From: Lachnospiraceae bacterium
Lineage (GTDB): Bacteria > Bacillota > Clostridia > Lachnospirales > Lachnospiraceae
Length of the DNA: 45,030 nt
NCBI GenBank assembly: GCA_017462755.1
Contig: JAFTQM010000039.1
Location: forward strand, 1-45,030
Direction: 5' to 3'
The position numbers and the translations under genes were made by a program. The notes under the pieces are model-generated. The model saw nothing but the letters and a program-made list of their open reading frames with translations. It was not told the DNA's origin and did not search any database. Positions 1 through 8,455 of the stretch are shown here, in pieces (the first letter of the stretch is position 1; the number at the start of each line of letters is the position of its first letter).

Positions 1-2
1 AT

Positions 3-257
3 TGAACTAGACATGATTCTGCTTGAATACTTTTGACAGGCTAACAGCTTACTTTCAAGTGTGAAGTTTTCAAGAATCTTTAGAAAATCCAAATTACTAT
101 GAACCAAATTTTCTTCCAAACAATCTCCCCCTCTCCATATTTTTGTATTCTCTACACGTAACAGAAACTTCAAATTTCCAGAACTAATCCTCCTACAATT
201 AAACTGCACTCCATTGTCATCGCCCGCAAAAGAGCTCGCTTCATTCCAAGTGATTAT
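3..257 (-). other. Open frame without a start codon, running off the left edge
   Basis: Reading the minus strand, the frame is open from just upstream of position 257 to the window edge (about 85 codons). It translates to a mixed, protein-like composition (for example ITWNEASSFAGDDNG and later SNLDFLKILENFTLESK). A stop codon lies in frame at 258-260 and I see no ATG, GTG or TTG with a Shine-Dalgarno site at its beginning. It therefore looks like a 5'-truncated remnant or a gene whose start I cannot place. It begins directly after the lipoprotein gene stop. I recognise no family, and chance openness in AT-rich DNA is possible. Confidence 0.3.
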
Positions 258-260
258 TTA

Positions 261-2126
261 TTAATATACCAGACCAACTGCTTTACAGGCCTTTTTTAAA
301 CTGCCATATGTATCACCATCGGCATTCTTCTTTTCGGATTTACAATCCTTTAATACTTCTTCAAGGGCTGCGTCGGCTTCTTCCTTGCTTACAGCATCTT
401 CTTCACTCCAACCATCATTCCAAGATACGGTAATATAATATGTCATCGTTTCCGGTACTGTTGAAAAATCGCAGTTATAATGTCTTGTAATTACAGGTAC
501 TTTCTCGCCGTCATCCAACTGATAAACGGTAGTGTAACCGGATTCAGCCCAACGGTTATAAGCATCTACATATAAGCCGTCTCTTTCATAATAACAAAAG
601 CTGCCGCCCGACAAAGAAAGTTCACAAACCTGACCTTCGGAATAGGTTAATAAGGTTTTGTTTCCCCATTCATTTTCTATATATAACTCCGGTGTATCGT
701 TATCGTCGATATAGATAAACGAATAGTAATAGTCACTGCCATCGTAGTCCTTTTCTTCTATGTATTCTTCATATGCCTCAATAGCTGCGCCGACTGACTG
801 CTCATATTCTACCTTGACAGCCTCGACCTCTTTCCAGACATCTTCTAAGTTAAGCTTATAATCTAAAGAAATAGGAAAATAGGTATCACTCTTCGATTTT
901 GTTTCAACCCAATACTCATCGCTTATCTTATAACCATACAAATCTTTAGGCAAGTCATCCTCTGTATAACCATAATCAAAAGCATAGACATAAGCGATTC
1001 CTTCATCAATTACATAATAAATACCATCCCTCCAAACAAAAACTCGTAAATGCTTGGCATCTTCTTTGGTACTATCAATCAAGTAGTTCGAATGACAAAC
1101 TCTCAGATCAATATTATTCGTAATCTCCTGTTCTGCCAGATAATCAAGATATTTCTTGAAGCTTGTACTAAAGAAGAAATCTTCTTCCTCTTCAAAATCA
1201 ATCGCATCACTTACAAGCTGATAATTTAATAAAGCATAATCAATTTCTCTATCATGCTCCCAATATAATAAATAGTTTCCATCATTCGCAGAGCTACCTA
1301 AACCTGTTTTAAAAAAGATACACTCACCCTCACTGGAAATTCCATAAGAAAGTTCATTATCTACAACTTCATCAAAGCTATCATACTTAAGCCACTTATT
1401 ACAAGCATATTTTATATATTTATCCTCGGTATCTACGATTTCGCTTTTCGCTTCATCACAATATACAGCATAATACTCCTCGTCAAGCAGCGTACAATAT
1501 TCATCAAGCTCTGCTGTTACAAACTGTCCCTCTTTATCATAATAGCTCATAAAGAGCTTGTCCTGCATAGGAATCAAATAAACCTCTGCATCCGAAGTCT
1601 GTACATTCGTGTATTTCGCGCGCTCCTTCACTTCTTTTCCACTATACTCATAAAGATAAAGGTCAGCCGTAACAACTTCATTTGTAGCATACTCTTCATC
1701 CTGTTCATTATAATATGAGTAGTCTTCAAGCTTGAGAATATCTAAAACAGCCATAACCGGCTCATTCTCTATCATGTAAATATTGGCAAAGCAATCCCAA
1801 GTTTCTTCATATGTTCCATTGAAACGATGCTCCTCATAGAACGTATCATAGAACGCCTTGAATGCTTCCATTGTTTTAGCAAAATCCTTTGCTTCCCCCT
1901 GCTCATCCTTATTAGCATCCTCTTTTGTTTCTTCTTTTGTCTCGTCCTTTACCTCTTCTTTCACTTCTTCATTGCTCTGCGTTTCCTCAGTCGGTTGCTT
2001 CGAATCAGACTCATTGCTTTCCTTTGTAGCTTGGTTCGATTCAGAATCACTGCTTTCGCCGCAACCTACTAACATCGCTGCAACCATACAACCCATAAAT
2101 AATTTGCTGAACATTTTCTTTTTCAT
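261..2126 (-). CDS. Hypothetical lipoprotein, acidic
   Basis: The start is placed at the ATG at 2126, 8-12 bases after an AAGGAAAG-like ribosome binding site. The longer frame would run into the preceding gene. The product (621 residues) starts MKKKMFSKLFMG, then a hydrophobic stretch ending in the lipobox LVGC, so it should be a lipid-anchored, surface-exposed lipoprotein. After the Cys comes a Ser/Asn/Glu/Lys-rich linker with repeated K-E-E-V/T units (about residues 25-80), then a Tyr- and Asp/Glu-rich globular region with no family I recognise. A segment near the C-terminus (YYSFIYIDDNDTPELYIE) resembles a repeated element in clostridial lipoproteins, which is from memory. The gene is more AT-rich than the rest of the window, suggesting recent acquisition or relaxed selection. 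It follows a Dabb-domain gene by 31 bp and may be cotranscribed. Confidence 0.8.
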   Translation of the reverse strand: MKKKMFSKLFMGCMVAAMLVGCGESSDSESNQATKESNESDSKQPTEETQSNEEVKEEVKDETKEETKEDANKDEQGEAKDFAKTMEAFKAFYDTFYEEHRFNGTYEETWDCFANIYMIENEPVMAVLDILKLEDYSYYNEQDEEYATNEVVTADLYLYEYSGKEVKERAKYTNVQTSDAEVYLIPMQDKLFMSYYDKEGQFVTAELDEYCTLLDEEYYAVYCDEAKSEIVDTEDKYIKYACNKWLKYDSFDEVVDNELSYGISSEGECIFFKTGLGSSANDGNYLLYWEHDREIDYALLNYQLVSDAIDFEEEEDFFFSTSFKKYLDYLAEQEITNNIDLRVCHSNYLIDSTKEDAKHLRVFVWRDGIYYVIDEGIAYVYAFDYGYTEDDLPKDLYGYKISDEYWVETKSKSDTYFPISLDYKLNLEDVWKEVEAVKVEYEQSVGAAIEAYEEYIEEKDYDGSDYYYSFIYIDDNDTPELYIENEWGNKTLLTYSEGQVCELSLSGGSFCYYERDGLYVDAYNRWAESGYTTVYQLDDGEKVPVITRHYNCDFSTVPETMTYYITVSWNDGWSEEDAVSKEEADAALEEVLKDCKSEKKNADGDTYGSLKKACKAVGLVY

Positions 2127-2157
2127 AATCTTCTTTCCTTCCATCGTGGTTTTAATG

Positions 2158-2448
2158 CTAAAATTCATAATCAATACATGCTCTGTCAATTCTAACAGAA
2201 TATACAAATTCGCCGAATTCCAGATGTTGTGGTGACTTCTGGTATTGATTCAATGTTTCTACTGTATCAAAGTCAAAAATTAGAGCTACATCATAATTGG
2301 AGTCCGGAGTTTTCTCTGCATTTTTAACTACTTTAAATTTTTTTATTATATCTAATTCCTTGAGTTTTTCGGCTCTCTTGAAAAACTCGGAAATGGTTTT
2401 CTCTTTGTTGGCTTCCTGTAATGTAAACATGCATATATGTCTTATCAT
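2158..2448 (-). CDS. Dabb (stress-responsive A/B barrel) domain protein
   Basis: This 96-residue protein has the hallmarks of the small Dabb family of dimeric alpha-beta barrels. It starts MIRHICMFTL (typical 'M-hydrophobic-H-hydrophobic' beta strand), has a central helix rich in Lys/Glu, then DVALIFDFDTVETLNQYQ and SPQHLEF, matching the usual 'D..L...F.s.e.l..Y..hp.H' signature. In plants and bacteria the family is linked to stress; its bacterial substrate is generally unknown, so no reaction is proposed. The start ATG at 2448 is preceded by a GGAGGTATTAT ribosome binding site. It lies 31 bp upstream of the lipoprotein gene and shares its AT-rich composition. Confidence 0.8.
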   Translation of the reverse strand: MIRHICMFTLQEANKEKTISEFFKRAEKLKELDIIKKFKVVKNAEKTPDSNYDVALIFDFDTVETLNQYQKSPQHLEFGEFVYSVRIDRACIDYEF

Positions 2449-2541
2449 TATAATACCTCCGCAAATTTGAATTCATATAGCTTATTATAAAATACCCTCG
2501 CAACTTACACAACTATATTTTATTTGTTTGCTCCCTCTCCT

Positions 2542-2800
2542 CTTCGCGCGAACGCCACCTCGAAAATGCTCCGCATTTCCTCGGTGTTCGTTTGACTCAC
2601 ATGGAACAAAATAAGGAATCATATGCCAGCAAGCTGTCAATGCCTCCTTATATTTTTTCCGCATCCCTCTCCTTCGCGCGAACGCCACCTCGAAAACGCT
2701 CCGCATTTCCTCGGTGTTCGTTTGACTCACATGGAATAAATATAAGGAGACATATGCCAGTAAACTGTCAATGTCTCCTTATATTTATTCCGCGTTCGCG
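2542..2800. repeat. Two tandem copies of a ~130-bp hairpin-rich intergenic repeat
   Basis: Copy 1 begins at 2542 and copy 2 at 2672 (period 130). Each copy carries a first stem (CGAACGCC pairing with GGTGTTCG, one G-T pair) and a second, longer stem. In copy 2 the second stem is a perfect 21-bp inverted repeat, 2733-2753 against 2771-2791, around a 17-nt loop. In copy 1 the same stem (2603-2622 against about 2640-2660) is imperfect. The start of a third copy (CGCGTTCGCG) is visible at 2791-2800. It fills the gap between prfA and the Dabb gene. There is no T-run after the long stem, so it is not a classical terminator; a dispersed MITE/REP-like element or an mRNA 3'-end stabiliser are options. 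Confidence 0.8.
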
Positions 2801-3871
2801 CTATTCGTTCATATTTGCCAATTTCGCTGCCTGATCTGCCGCGATGCACGCGTCGATAATCTCCTGAATGTCACCATCCATTACTTTATCTAACTTGTAA
2901 ATGGTCAGACCGATGCGATGGTCGGTCAGACGTCCCTGTGGGAAGTTGTAGGTACGAATCTTTTCAGAACGGTCTCCGGTACCTACCTGCGACTTTCTGG
3001 CTGCTGCCTCTGCATCATGTGCCTTTTCCAGCTCTAATTCGTACAGACGGGAGCGCAGTACCTTCAACGCCTTGTCACGATTCTTCAACTGTGATTTTTC
3101 ATCCTGACAGGAAATTACAATACCGGTCGGGATATGGGTCAGACGAACCGCGGAGTCCGTCGTATTAACACACTGACCTCCGTTTCCGGACGATCTGAAC
3201 ACATCAAATCGGCAATCGTTCATATCCAGCTGTACGTCTACTTCCTCTGCCTCCGGCATGATGGCTACCGTAGCCGTAGAGGTATGGATACGTCCGCCGG
3301 ACTCGGTTACCGGAATACGCTGTACACGATGTACGCCGCTTTCATACTTCAATTTCGAATATGCTCCGGCACCGTTAATCATAAAGATAACTTCCTTGCA
3401 GCCGCCGATTCCGTTTTCATTCATATTCATCATATCAATCTTCCAGCGCTGGGTTTCCGCATATTTGCTATACATACGGAACAACTCTGCTGCAAACAAT
3501 GCAGCCTCGTCGCCGCCGGCACCGGCACGAATTTCTACGATTACGTTCTTACTGTCGTTCGGGTCCTTCGGCAGAAGCAAAATCTTTAACTCCTGCTCAA
3601 TAACCTCTACATTCTGCTTGCTCTCCGAAAGCTCCTCCTTCGCCAATTCGCGCAGTTCTTCGTCGCTTTCCTCCTCAAGCATCATCAGACTGTCCTCAAT
3701 GTTCTGCTTCGTCTGCTTGTATTCCTTGTACTTCTCTACAATCTCAGTTAAGTCGTTCTGTTCCTTCATCAGCTTGCGGAATCTCGCCTGGTCGTTAATG
3801 ACCTCCGGCTCATTCAGCTCTGCCTGAAGCTCCTCAAAACGGATTAACAAATCCTCTAATTTATCAAACAT
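2801..3871 (-). CDS. prfA: Peptide chain release factor 1 (RF1)
   Basis: RF1 reads UAA and UAG in the ribosomal A site and triggers hydrolysis of peptidyl-tRNA. The 356-residue length is normal for the family. The GGQ catalytic motif lies at residues 231-233 within [16 protein letters not shown]. The stop-codon recognition tripeptide is PVT at 187-189 (the RF1 P-x-T type rather than the SPF of RF2). The N-terminal domain (about 1-105) is a charged helical region. The start ATG at 3871 is preceded by GAGG with 7-nt spacing. prmC, encoding the enzyme that methylates the GGQ glutamine, lies 55 bp upstream on the same strand, so enzyme and substrate are made together. Confidence 0.97.
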   Translation of the reverse strand: MFDKLEDLLIRFEELQAELNEPEVINDQARFRKLMKEQNDLTEIVEKYKEYKQTKQNIEDSLMMLEEESDEELRELAKEELSESKQNVEVIEQELKILLLPKDPNDSKNVIVEIRAGAGGDEAALFAAELFRMYSKYAETQRWKIDMMNMNENGIGGCKEVIFMINGAGAYSKLKYESGVHRVQRIPVTESGGRIHTSTATVAIMPEAEEVDVQLDMNDCRFDVFRSSGNGGQCVNTTDSAVRLTHIPTGIVISCQDEKSQLKNRDKALKVLRSRLYELELEKAHDAEAAARKSQVGTGDRSEKIRTYNFPQGRLTDHRIGLTIYKLDKVMDGDIQEIIDACIAADQAAKLANMNE

Positions 3872-3926
3872 ATTATTACCTCATTTCTTCCCTGCTTCTT
3901 AACTTCTATTTGCAATCCATATCAGA

Positions 3927-4754
3927 TTATTCTAACGTGCCATAAACCACCCGATCGAGGCCTGCGTAATCTTTTTTTACTACGATATTCCCGAAGCCCT
4001 GCTTTTGCATCAGCCCATGGACTGCCTCCGCCTGTTCACATCCGATTTCAAAAAACAGCATTCCCTGCGGCTTCAGATACCGTCTTGCTTCCGCCGTAAT
4101 TCTCCGGTAAAAGGTTAGGCCGTCTTCTGCGCCGTCCAGCGCCATCCACGGCTCATGCTCCCGCACCTCCGGCATCAGGCGTCTGACCTCTGCCGTACAG
4201 ATGTATGGTGGATTCGATACAATGATATCGTAAATCTCCTCGATTGGCTCAAACAAATCTCCTTGCTTAAAAGCAATCTCTGCTTCTAAAAGCTTAGCAT
4301 TTTCCCTTGCCACAGCAAGTGCCGCCTCCGACAAATCACACGCCGTTACCTGCTCCGGCTTTGCTAACTTTGCAAGACTCACGGCTATACATCCAGAACC
4401 GGTACACACATCCAGAATCCGTTTGCCGGATGCGTATTTCATGACCTCCTCTACCAAGCACTCGGTATCCTGTCTTGGTATCAGTACCGCCGGATTGACC
4501 CGAAAGGTCAGTCCCATAAACTCCTGCTCTCCAGTTAGATACTGCAACGGCTCATGTGCCGCTCTGCGCACAAGTAACTGCTGATACCTGCTATACTGCA
4601 CTTCCTCAAGCTCCTCCTGTCCGTACAGCAGCAGCTCCATCTGATTCAGTCCGGTTACATGAAAAAACAAATATTTTGCATCCAAGGCAGCTTCCGTAAT
4701 CCCCGCTTCACGAAGCATACGCTCCGCTTCACGAACCGCCTCAGCCCTTCTCAC
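3927..4754 (-). CDS. prmC: Release factor glutamine methyltransferase PrmC (HemK)
   Basis: PrmC transfers a methyl group from S-adenosylmethionine to the glutamine of the release factor GGQ motif. The C-terminal part is a Rossmann methyltransferase: LIPRQDTE at about residues 91-98 (substrate-binding region), ILDVCTGSGCIA at 113-124 (SAM motif I), and the catalytic NPPY at 181-184. I start it at GTG 4754, which follows an AGAGGGAG ribosome binding site and overlaps the end of the DUF1385 gene by 14 bp. This gives 275 residues, normal for the family; the longer open frame only adds out-of-family sequence that shadows the DUF1385 gene. The overlap implies translational coupling. It sits directly upstream of prfA, its substrate gene. 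Confidence 0.95.
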   Translation of the reverse strand: MRRAEAVREAERMLREAGITEAALDAKYLFFHVTGLNQMELLLYGQEELEEVQYSRYQQLLVRRAAHEPLQYLTGEQEFMGLTFRVNPAVLIPRQDTECLVEEVMKYASGKRILDVCTGSGCIAVSLAKLAKPEQVTACDLSEAALAVARENAKLLEAEIAFKQGDLFEPIEEIYDIIVSNPPYICTAEVRRLMPEVREHEPWMALDGAEDGLTFYRRITAEARRYLKPQGMLFFEIGCEQAEAVHGLMQKQGFGNIVVKKDYAGLDRVVYGTLE

Positions 4755-6057
4755 GGGAACGCTCCCTCTTGGTTGGCTGTACCGTTTCAATGACCGTCTT
4801 TTCTCCCTCATATACGAAATAGCGGTCCAGCGCACGCAGTACTTCGTCCTCCTCCTCGTCTCCGGAAGCTCCCATGGAATCCACATCCATGTCAAAGCCT
4901 GCACGCACCTTTTGCTTCAAATCTGCCTGCTTCTCACGCGCAGCAGCAGCCTCTAACTCTGCCATATCCTGCATTCCTGCACGCCCGGTCTGCTCCGGCA
5001 TTGCAAATACCTTATCAAGAGAAGTCAGCTCATCCAATTCCTCCGAAACATTCTCTTGCAATACTGCCTTTTGCTCGCGCATTTTTCTTCCTTTGGAAGC
5101 ACGCTTGTTTGTATTCTTTTCCTCATTTGCCTTTGTCGTAGCCTTGTATCTCGCAATACCTTCCTTGGTCTGATACTCTCTCCAATCAAAGACTGCCTCA
5201 ACCGAAGCAATGGCAACCTCAATCATGGAATTGTCCGGCTCTCTGGTCGTCAGGCTCTGCATCAGCATTCCCGGCTTACTCAGAATATCTACCAGCTTAT
5301 TATCACTGTTGCCCGCCAGACGAATAAATTCATAGGAAATACCGGAAATTACCGGAATCAGCACGATACGAAGTACATATCGCAGCCATACCTCTTCTAC
5401 ACGGATAAACATAAACAATACAAAGCTTACCAACATTACCAGCAGCATGAAGCTGGTTCCGCAACGCTTATGCGCTCTGGACTGCTTTCTGACATTTGCC
5501 ACCGTAAGCTCGTAGCCGCGTTCGATGCAGTTGATACACTTGTGCTCTGCACCGTGATACATAAATACCCTGCGGATATCCTCCATTTTCGAAATCAAAA
5601 GCACATAGCCGATAAACATCACAATACGAAGTACACCCTCCAGCACCAGCTGTAACGTCTGTGACTCAATTACCTTGCCTAACAAATTCGATATAAACAA
5701 CGGAAACAAAATGAATATTACAATCGCCATCACCACCGACAATACCATAACTCCAGCATCCATCAGGCTTTCCTTCGTCTTGGAGGTTTCCTTCTTTTTC
5801 GAATCCTCTTCGTCTTCATAAAAGCTCGCAGAATAATTCAGCGTTCTCATACCGAGCACCAAGGACTCTACAAAAGCTGCTACGCCACGAAAAATCGGTA
5901 GCTTAAACAAGCTGATTTTTTCTTTCCAGCTTGTAAACGTATCTTTCTTTATCTCTATTTCCTGATCCGGCTTTCTTACTGCCACTGCATACTGGCTGCC
6001 GTTCTTCATCATTACGCCTTCCAGCACTGCCTGTCCGCCAATTCCTGATGATTTCAT
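4741..6057 (-). CDS. DUF1385 family membrane protein (YqhQ-like) with long C-terminal tail
   Basis: The N-terminal 300 residues match the DUF1385 family: GGQAVLEGVMMK at the start, several membrane segments (about 105-160 and 205-245), MYHGAEHKCINCIERG and SRAHKRCGTSFML in the middle, and the conserved LSKPGMLMQSLTTREP. The biochemical role is unknown. The start at ATG 6057 follows GAGG with a 6-nt spacer; a GTG at 6069 is an alternative. About 120 charged residues (KANEEKNTNKRASKG... to the end) extend beyond the usual family length, are rich in Lys/Glu/Ala and look disordered. Place: 93 bp after rpmE and overlapping prmC, the order seen in many Clostridia. Confidence 0.9.
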   Translation of the reverse strand: MKSSGIGGQAVLEGVMMKNGSQYAVAVRKPDQEIEIKKDTFTSWKEKISLFKLPIFRGVAAFVESLVLGMRTLNYSASFYEDEEDSKKKETSKTKESLMDAGVMVLSVVMAIVIFILFPLFISNLLGKVIESQTLQLVLEGVLRIVMFIGYVLLISKMEDIRRVFMYHGAEHKCINCIERGYELTVANVRKQSRAHKRCGTSFMLLVMLVSFVLFMFIRVEEVWLRYVLRIVLIPVISGISYEFIRLAGNSDNKLVDILSKPGMLMQSLTTREPDNSMIEVAIASVEAVFDWREYQTKEGIARYKATTKANEEKNTNKRASKGRKMREQKAVLQENVSEELDELTSLDKVFAMPEQTGRAGMQDMAELEAAAAREKQADLKQKVRAGFDMDVDSMGASGDEEEDEVLRALDRYFVYEGEKTVIETVQPTKRERSREKG

Positions 6058-6090
6058 CCCCGACCTCACTTCCGAACTAATTTACAAATC

Positions 6091-6125
6091 GAAAAATAGG
6101 TTGAGATTAATCCTAACCTCAACCT
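6091..6125 (-). terminator. Rho-independent terminator after rpmE
   Basis: On the minus strand AGGTTGAG pairs with CTCAACCT (8 bp, 12-nt loop), followed by ATTTTTCG. It lies between rpmE and the DUF1385 gene, so it can make rpmE a largely independent unit, with read-through feeding the prmC-prfA genes. Confidence 0.7.
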
Positions 6126-6150
6126 GATTTTTGTGCATTTATTCAATATG

Positions 6151-6357
6151 CTAGTTGTTACCCAGACCGTACTTACGATTGAACTTCTCAATCGCACCAC
6201 GAGCTGCAGCAGCCTTCTGCTGACCAGTGTAGAATGGATGGCACTTGGAGCAGATTTCTACGTGAATCTCTGGCTTTGTAGAACCTGTTACGAACTCATT
6301 ACCGCAGTTGCAGGTAACCTTTGCCTGATAATACTTTGGCTGAATGGACTCTTTCAT
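6151..6357 (-). CDS. rpmE: 50S ribosomal protein L31, zinc-binding type
   Basis: L31 is a small protein of the large ribosomal subunit that helps bridge to the 30S head. The product is 68 residues, of family length, and starts [16 protein letters not shown]. Four cysteines in the C+ pattern (CNCG at 16-19 and CSKC at 37-40) should bind zinc, as opposed to the zinc-free paralogue made on zinc starvation. HPFYTGQ is the conserved family signature. The ribosome binding site GAGAGGTG precedes the ATG. It has a promoter just downstream of rho and a structured leader, so expression is likely separate from rho. Confidence 0.97.
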   Translation of the reverse strand: MKESIQPKYYQAKVTCNCGNEFVTGSTKPEIHVEICSKCHPFYTGQQKAAAARGAIEKFNRKYGLGNN

Positions 6358-6453
6358 CTTTTTTCACCTCTCGTTATCCTATTATGCAGCGATTTCTAAC
6401 CGATGCACTTGATTATCTCTGACAGAAATCGAACCTCTTGTCAGATAAACAGC
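6358..6453 (-). promoter_or_regulatory. Structured 5' leader of rpmE, candidate L31 leader element
   Basis: About 95 nt separate the promoter from the rpmE ATG. The RNA can form a stem CTGACA/TGTCAG (around 6416-6441), whose loop contains GATTTC, which can pair instead with GAAATC near 6395. The two pairings exclude each other or form a pseudoknot. Ribosomal protein leaders that bind their own product, including L31-type leaders in Firmicutes, are known. Whether this belongs to that class is inference. Confidence 0.45.
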
Positions 6454-6459
6454 TTGCTT

Positions 6460-6488
6460 AGTATAACATATTATTGTTTGGTTTGCAA
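6460..6488 (-). promoter_or_regulatory. Sigma-A promoter of rpmE
   Basis: On the minus strand, -35 TTGCAA (6483-6488) and -10 TATACT (6460-6465) are separated by exactly 17 bp. It starts inside the 3-base-wide gap after the rho stop codon, giving rpmE its own transcript. Confidence 0.75.
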
Positions 6489-6491
6489 GCC

Positions 6492-8048
6492 CTAATACGC
6501 AATTTTCGTCTTTTTTATCTGTTCGATGAATTCTTTGTTGTTTTTGGTACTCGAAAAAATCTGAATAATCTTCTCTACTGCATCCTCTGATTTCATTCCG
6601 TTAAAGGCTCTGCGCATCAGGAAGTTCGCCTCTGCTTCTTCTTTTGTCAGCAGCAAATCATCCCGTCTGGTACTGGATTTTGGCAAATCAATTGCCGGGA
6701 ATACTCTCTTTTCGGAAAGGTTGCGGTCCAGCACCAGCTCCATGTTACCGGTTCCCTTAAATTCCTCAAATACTACATCATCCATACGGCTGCCGGTCTC
6801 AACAAGTGCAGTCGCAAGAATCGTCAGACTGCCGCCCTCGCGCATATTTCTGGCCGCACCAAAAAATCGTTTCGGCATATGCAAAGCTGCCGGGTCAAGA
6901 CCACCGGACAGAGTACGTCCGCTTGCCTGTACCGTCAGGTTGTAAGCTCTCGCCAGACGTGTAATACTGTCAAGCAGAATAATCACATCCTTGCCATGCT
7001 CTACCAGACGCTTCGCACGTTCAATTACCATTTCGGAAACTCTTTTGTGATTGTCCGGCAACTCATCAAACGTAGAATAAATTACCTCTACATTATCTCC
7101 CTGAATGGATTCCTTCATATCCGTTACTTCCTCCGGACGCTCGTCAATCAACAGAATAATCATATGCATGTCCGGATGATTGCGGTTTACTGCTTTGGCG
7201 ATTTGCTTGAGCAATGTCGTCTTACCTGCCTTCGGCTGGGATACAATCATACCTCTCTGTCCCTTGCCAATCGGCGATACCAAATCCACCATACGCATCG
7301 CCGGTCCGCAGCCCGGTGTCTCCAAATGAATCCGGCTATTCGGGAAAATCGGTGTCAAATCCTCAAAGCGCGGGCGTCGAAGTGCTTCTGCCGGCGGTAA
7401 TCCGTTAATCGACTTTGCGTAAAGCAACGGACTGAATTTTTCATTCTGACCGCGTATTTTGGTATTTCCTACAATAATATCTCCGGTCTTTAAATTCATC
7501 CGGCGAATCTGCAAATGGGATACATATACGTCATTCTCTCCCGGAAGGAAATTGTCACAACGGATAAAGCCATAGCCCTCCTGCATAATCTCCAAAATAC
7601 CCTCTTTGGTCTCGCCACTGTCCAACTGCTCTAATTCTGCCTGTGTATAGCTCTGCTGTATCGGTGTTACCTGTCTTTGTGGCTGTTCCTGCTCTCTGCG
7701 CTCATAGCCGCCGCGGTTGTTATTGTTGTTATTGTTGTTATCTCTGCGCTCCATCGGTCTGCGGTAGCCCTCCTGACGATATTGCGGTGTTCTTCTTTCT
7801 TCGGTATTATTTGTATACACATCCGCACGCACTGCCGGTGCCTGCTGGCGTACCTCCGCTACCGGTTCATTCTTCGGCTGTGCCGATGGTACCGGTGTCG
7901 GTGCCGGAATAGCGGTATCCTGCCCCGCCTGTTCCTGCAGCAGTTCTACCAATTCCTGCTTCTTCTTTCCGCTGATTCCACTAATTCCTTTTTCCTTCGC
8001 CGCTGCTCTTAATTCTGCTAACGACATTGCTTCATACTTGTTTTCCAT
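6492..8048 (-). CDS. rho: Transcription termination factor Rho
   Basis: Rho is a hexameric RNA helicase that ends transcription of untranslated RNA. The protein starts MENKYEAMSLAELRAAAKEKG, the SAP-like Rho N domain. A low-complexity insert follows (about residues 45-135: Gln/Pro-rich, then eight consecutive Asn and Arg/Gly/Gln), typical of Rho from some Clostridia and Actinobacteria. Then come the RNA-binding cold-shock-like domain (GILEIMQEGYGFIR), the Walker A PKAGKTTL, Walker B VIILLDSITRLARAY, and the arginine-finger and Q/R-loop region. The ATG at 8048 fits homologues and has GAGAGG 4 nt upstream; an ATG at 8099 is also possible and would add 17 residues. The 1557-bp gene is downstream of the 6S RNA. 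Confidence 0.95.
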   Translation of the reverse strand: MENKYEAMSLAELRAAAKEKGISGISGKKKQELVELLQEQAGQDTAIPAPTPVPSAQPKNEPVAEVRQQAPAVRADVYTNNTEERRTPQYRQEGYRRPMERRDNNNNNNNNRGGYERREQEQPQRQVTPIQQSYTQAELEQLDSGETKEGILEIMQEGYGFIRCDNFLPGENDVYVSHLQIRRMNLKTGDIIVGNTKIRGQNEKFSPLLYAKSINGLPPAEALRRPRFEDLTPIFPNSRIHLETPGCGPAMRMVDLVSPIGKGQRGMIVSQPKAGKTTLLKQIAKAVNRNHPDMHMIILLIDERPEEVTDMKESIQGDNVEVIYSTFDELPDNHKRVSEMVIERAKRLVEHGKDVIILLDSITRLARAYNLTVQASGRTLSGGLDPAALHMPKRFFGAARNMREGGSLTILATALVETGSRMDDVVFEEFKGTGNMELVLDRNLSEKRVFPAIDLPKSSTRRDDLLLTKEEAEANFLMRRAFNGMKSEDAVEKIIQIFSSTKNNKEFIEQIKKTKIAY

Positions 8049-8188
8049 TTTGCCTCTCGTTCTGCCATCTCTCTGGCGAAATTCCTTTTGATTTTGCATT
8101 AATTCAATAATTCCTACTTATGGGGCTTCCTCTGAATAATCCGATAAAAAGATAATAAATGTATTGCTATTTCAGAATTTCTTTTCCT

Positions 8189-8216
8189 ATTATACAACAG
8201 ATTTTCCAAAAAGAAA
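8189..8216 (-). promoter_or_regulatory. Possible rho promoter
   Basis: A good -10 TATAAT (8189-8194, minus strand) lies about 140 bp upstream of the rho start, just after the 6S terminator. The matching -35 region is T-rich and weak. A long leader would fit autogenous control of rho, but I see no defined element in it. Confidence 0.35.
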
Positions 8217-8229
8217 AGGTCTAATCCAA

Positions 8230-8258
8230 AAGAAGAGCCCTTGCTTACGCAAAGGCTC
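8230..8258 (-). terminator. Terminator of the 6S RNA gene
   Basis: On the minus strand GAGCCTTTGC pairs with GCAAGGGCTC around a GTAA tetraloop, followed by TTCTTTT. One G-T pair is included. It closes the 6S RNA transcript. Confidence 0.8.
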
Positions 8259-8449
8259 CTTTTATCCTTCTTTTCCTCCCAAAATGCCGGTTCCTGTATT
8301 TTGACTCCTAGCTAAGCTAGGTGGGTAACCGCAAATAAGCTTCTGCCTTCCACTGCAAACGGAGGCCTGACATCCACTTAAAAATATAGGAATCCCTTTT
8401 AAAGTAATGTAGGTTCAAAATAACAGGAGTATCGAACACCCCAGGAATT
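8259..8449 (-). ncRNA. ssrS: 6S RNA
   Basis: 6S RNA folds as an open promoter mimic and sequesters the housekeeping sigma-RNA polymerase. The minus-strand sequence has the organisation of Firmicutes 6S: a 5' segment containing GGGGTGTTCG and TTTTGAACCTACATT, a central GGATGTCAGGCC block, and a 3' segment (TCAAAATACAGGAA) that pairs with CTCCTGTTATTTTGA near the 5' end to form the closing stem. A consensus promoter and a terminator frame it, giving about 215 nt of transcript including the terminator. The gene lies between the histidine kinase gene and rho, in a gap with no open frame. Identification rests on remembered sequence character; a covariance search was not possible. The exact ends are estimates. 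Confidence 0.75.
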
Positions 8450-8455
8450 AATTAT

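Noticed and set aside
2485-2730. An 81-codon open frame and its partner on the other strand within the intergenic repeat
   Set aside because: It is simply the 130-bp repeat read as protein; no ribosome binding site, and the two copies read in different frames.
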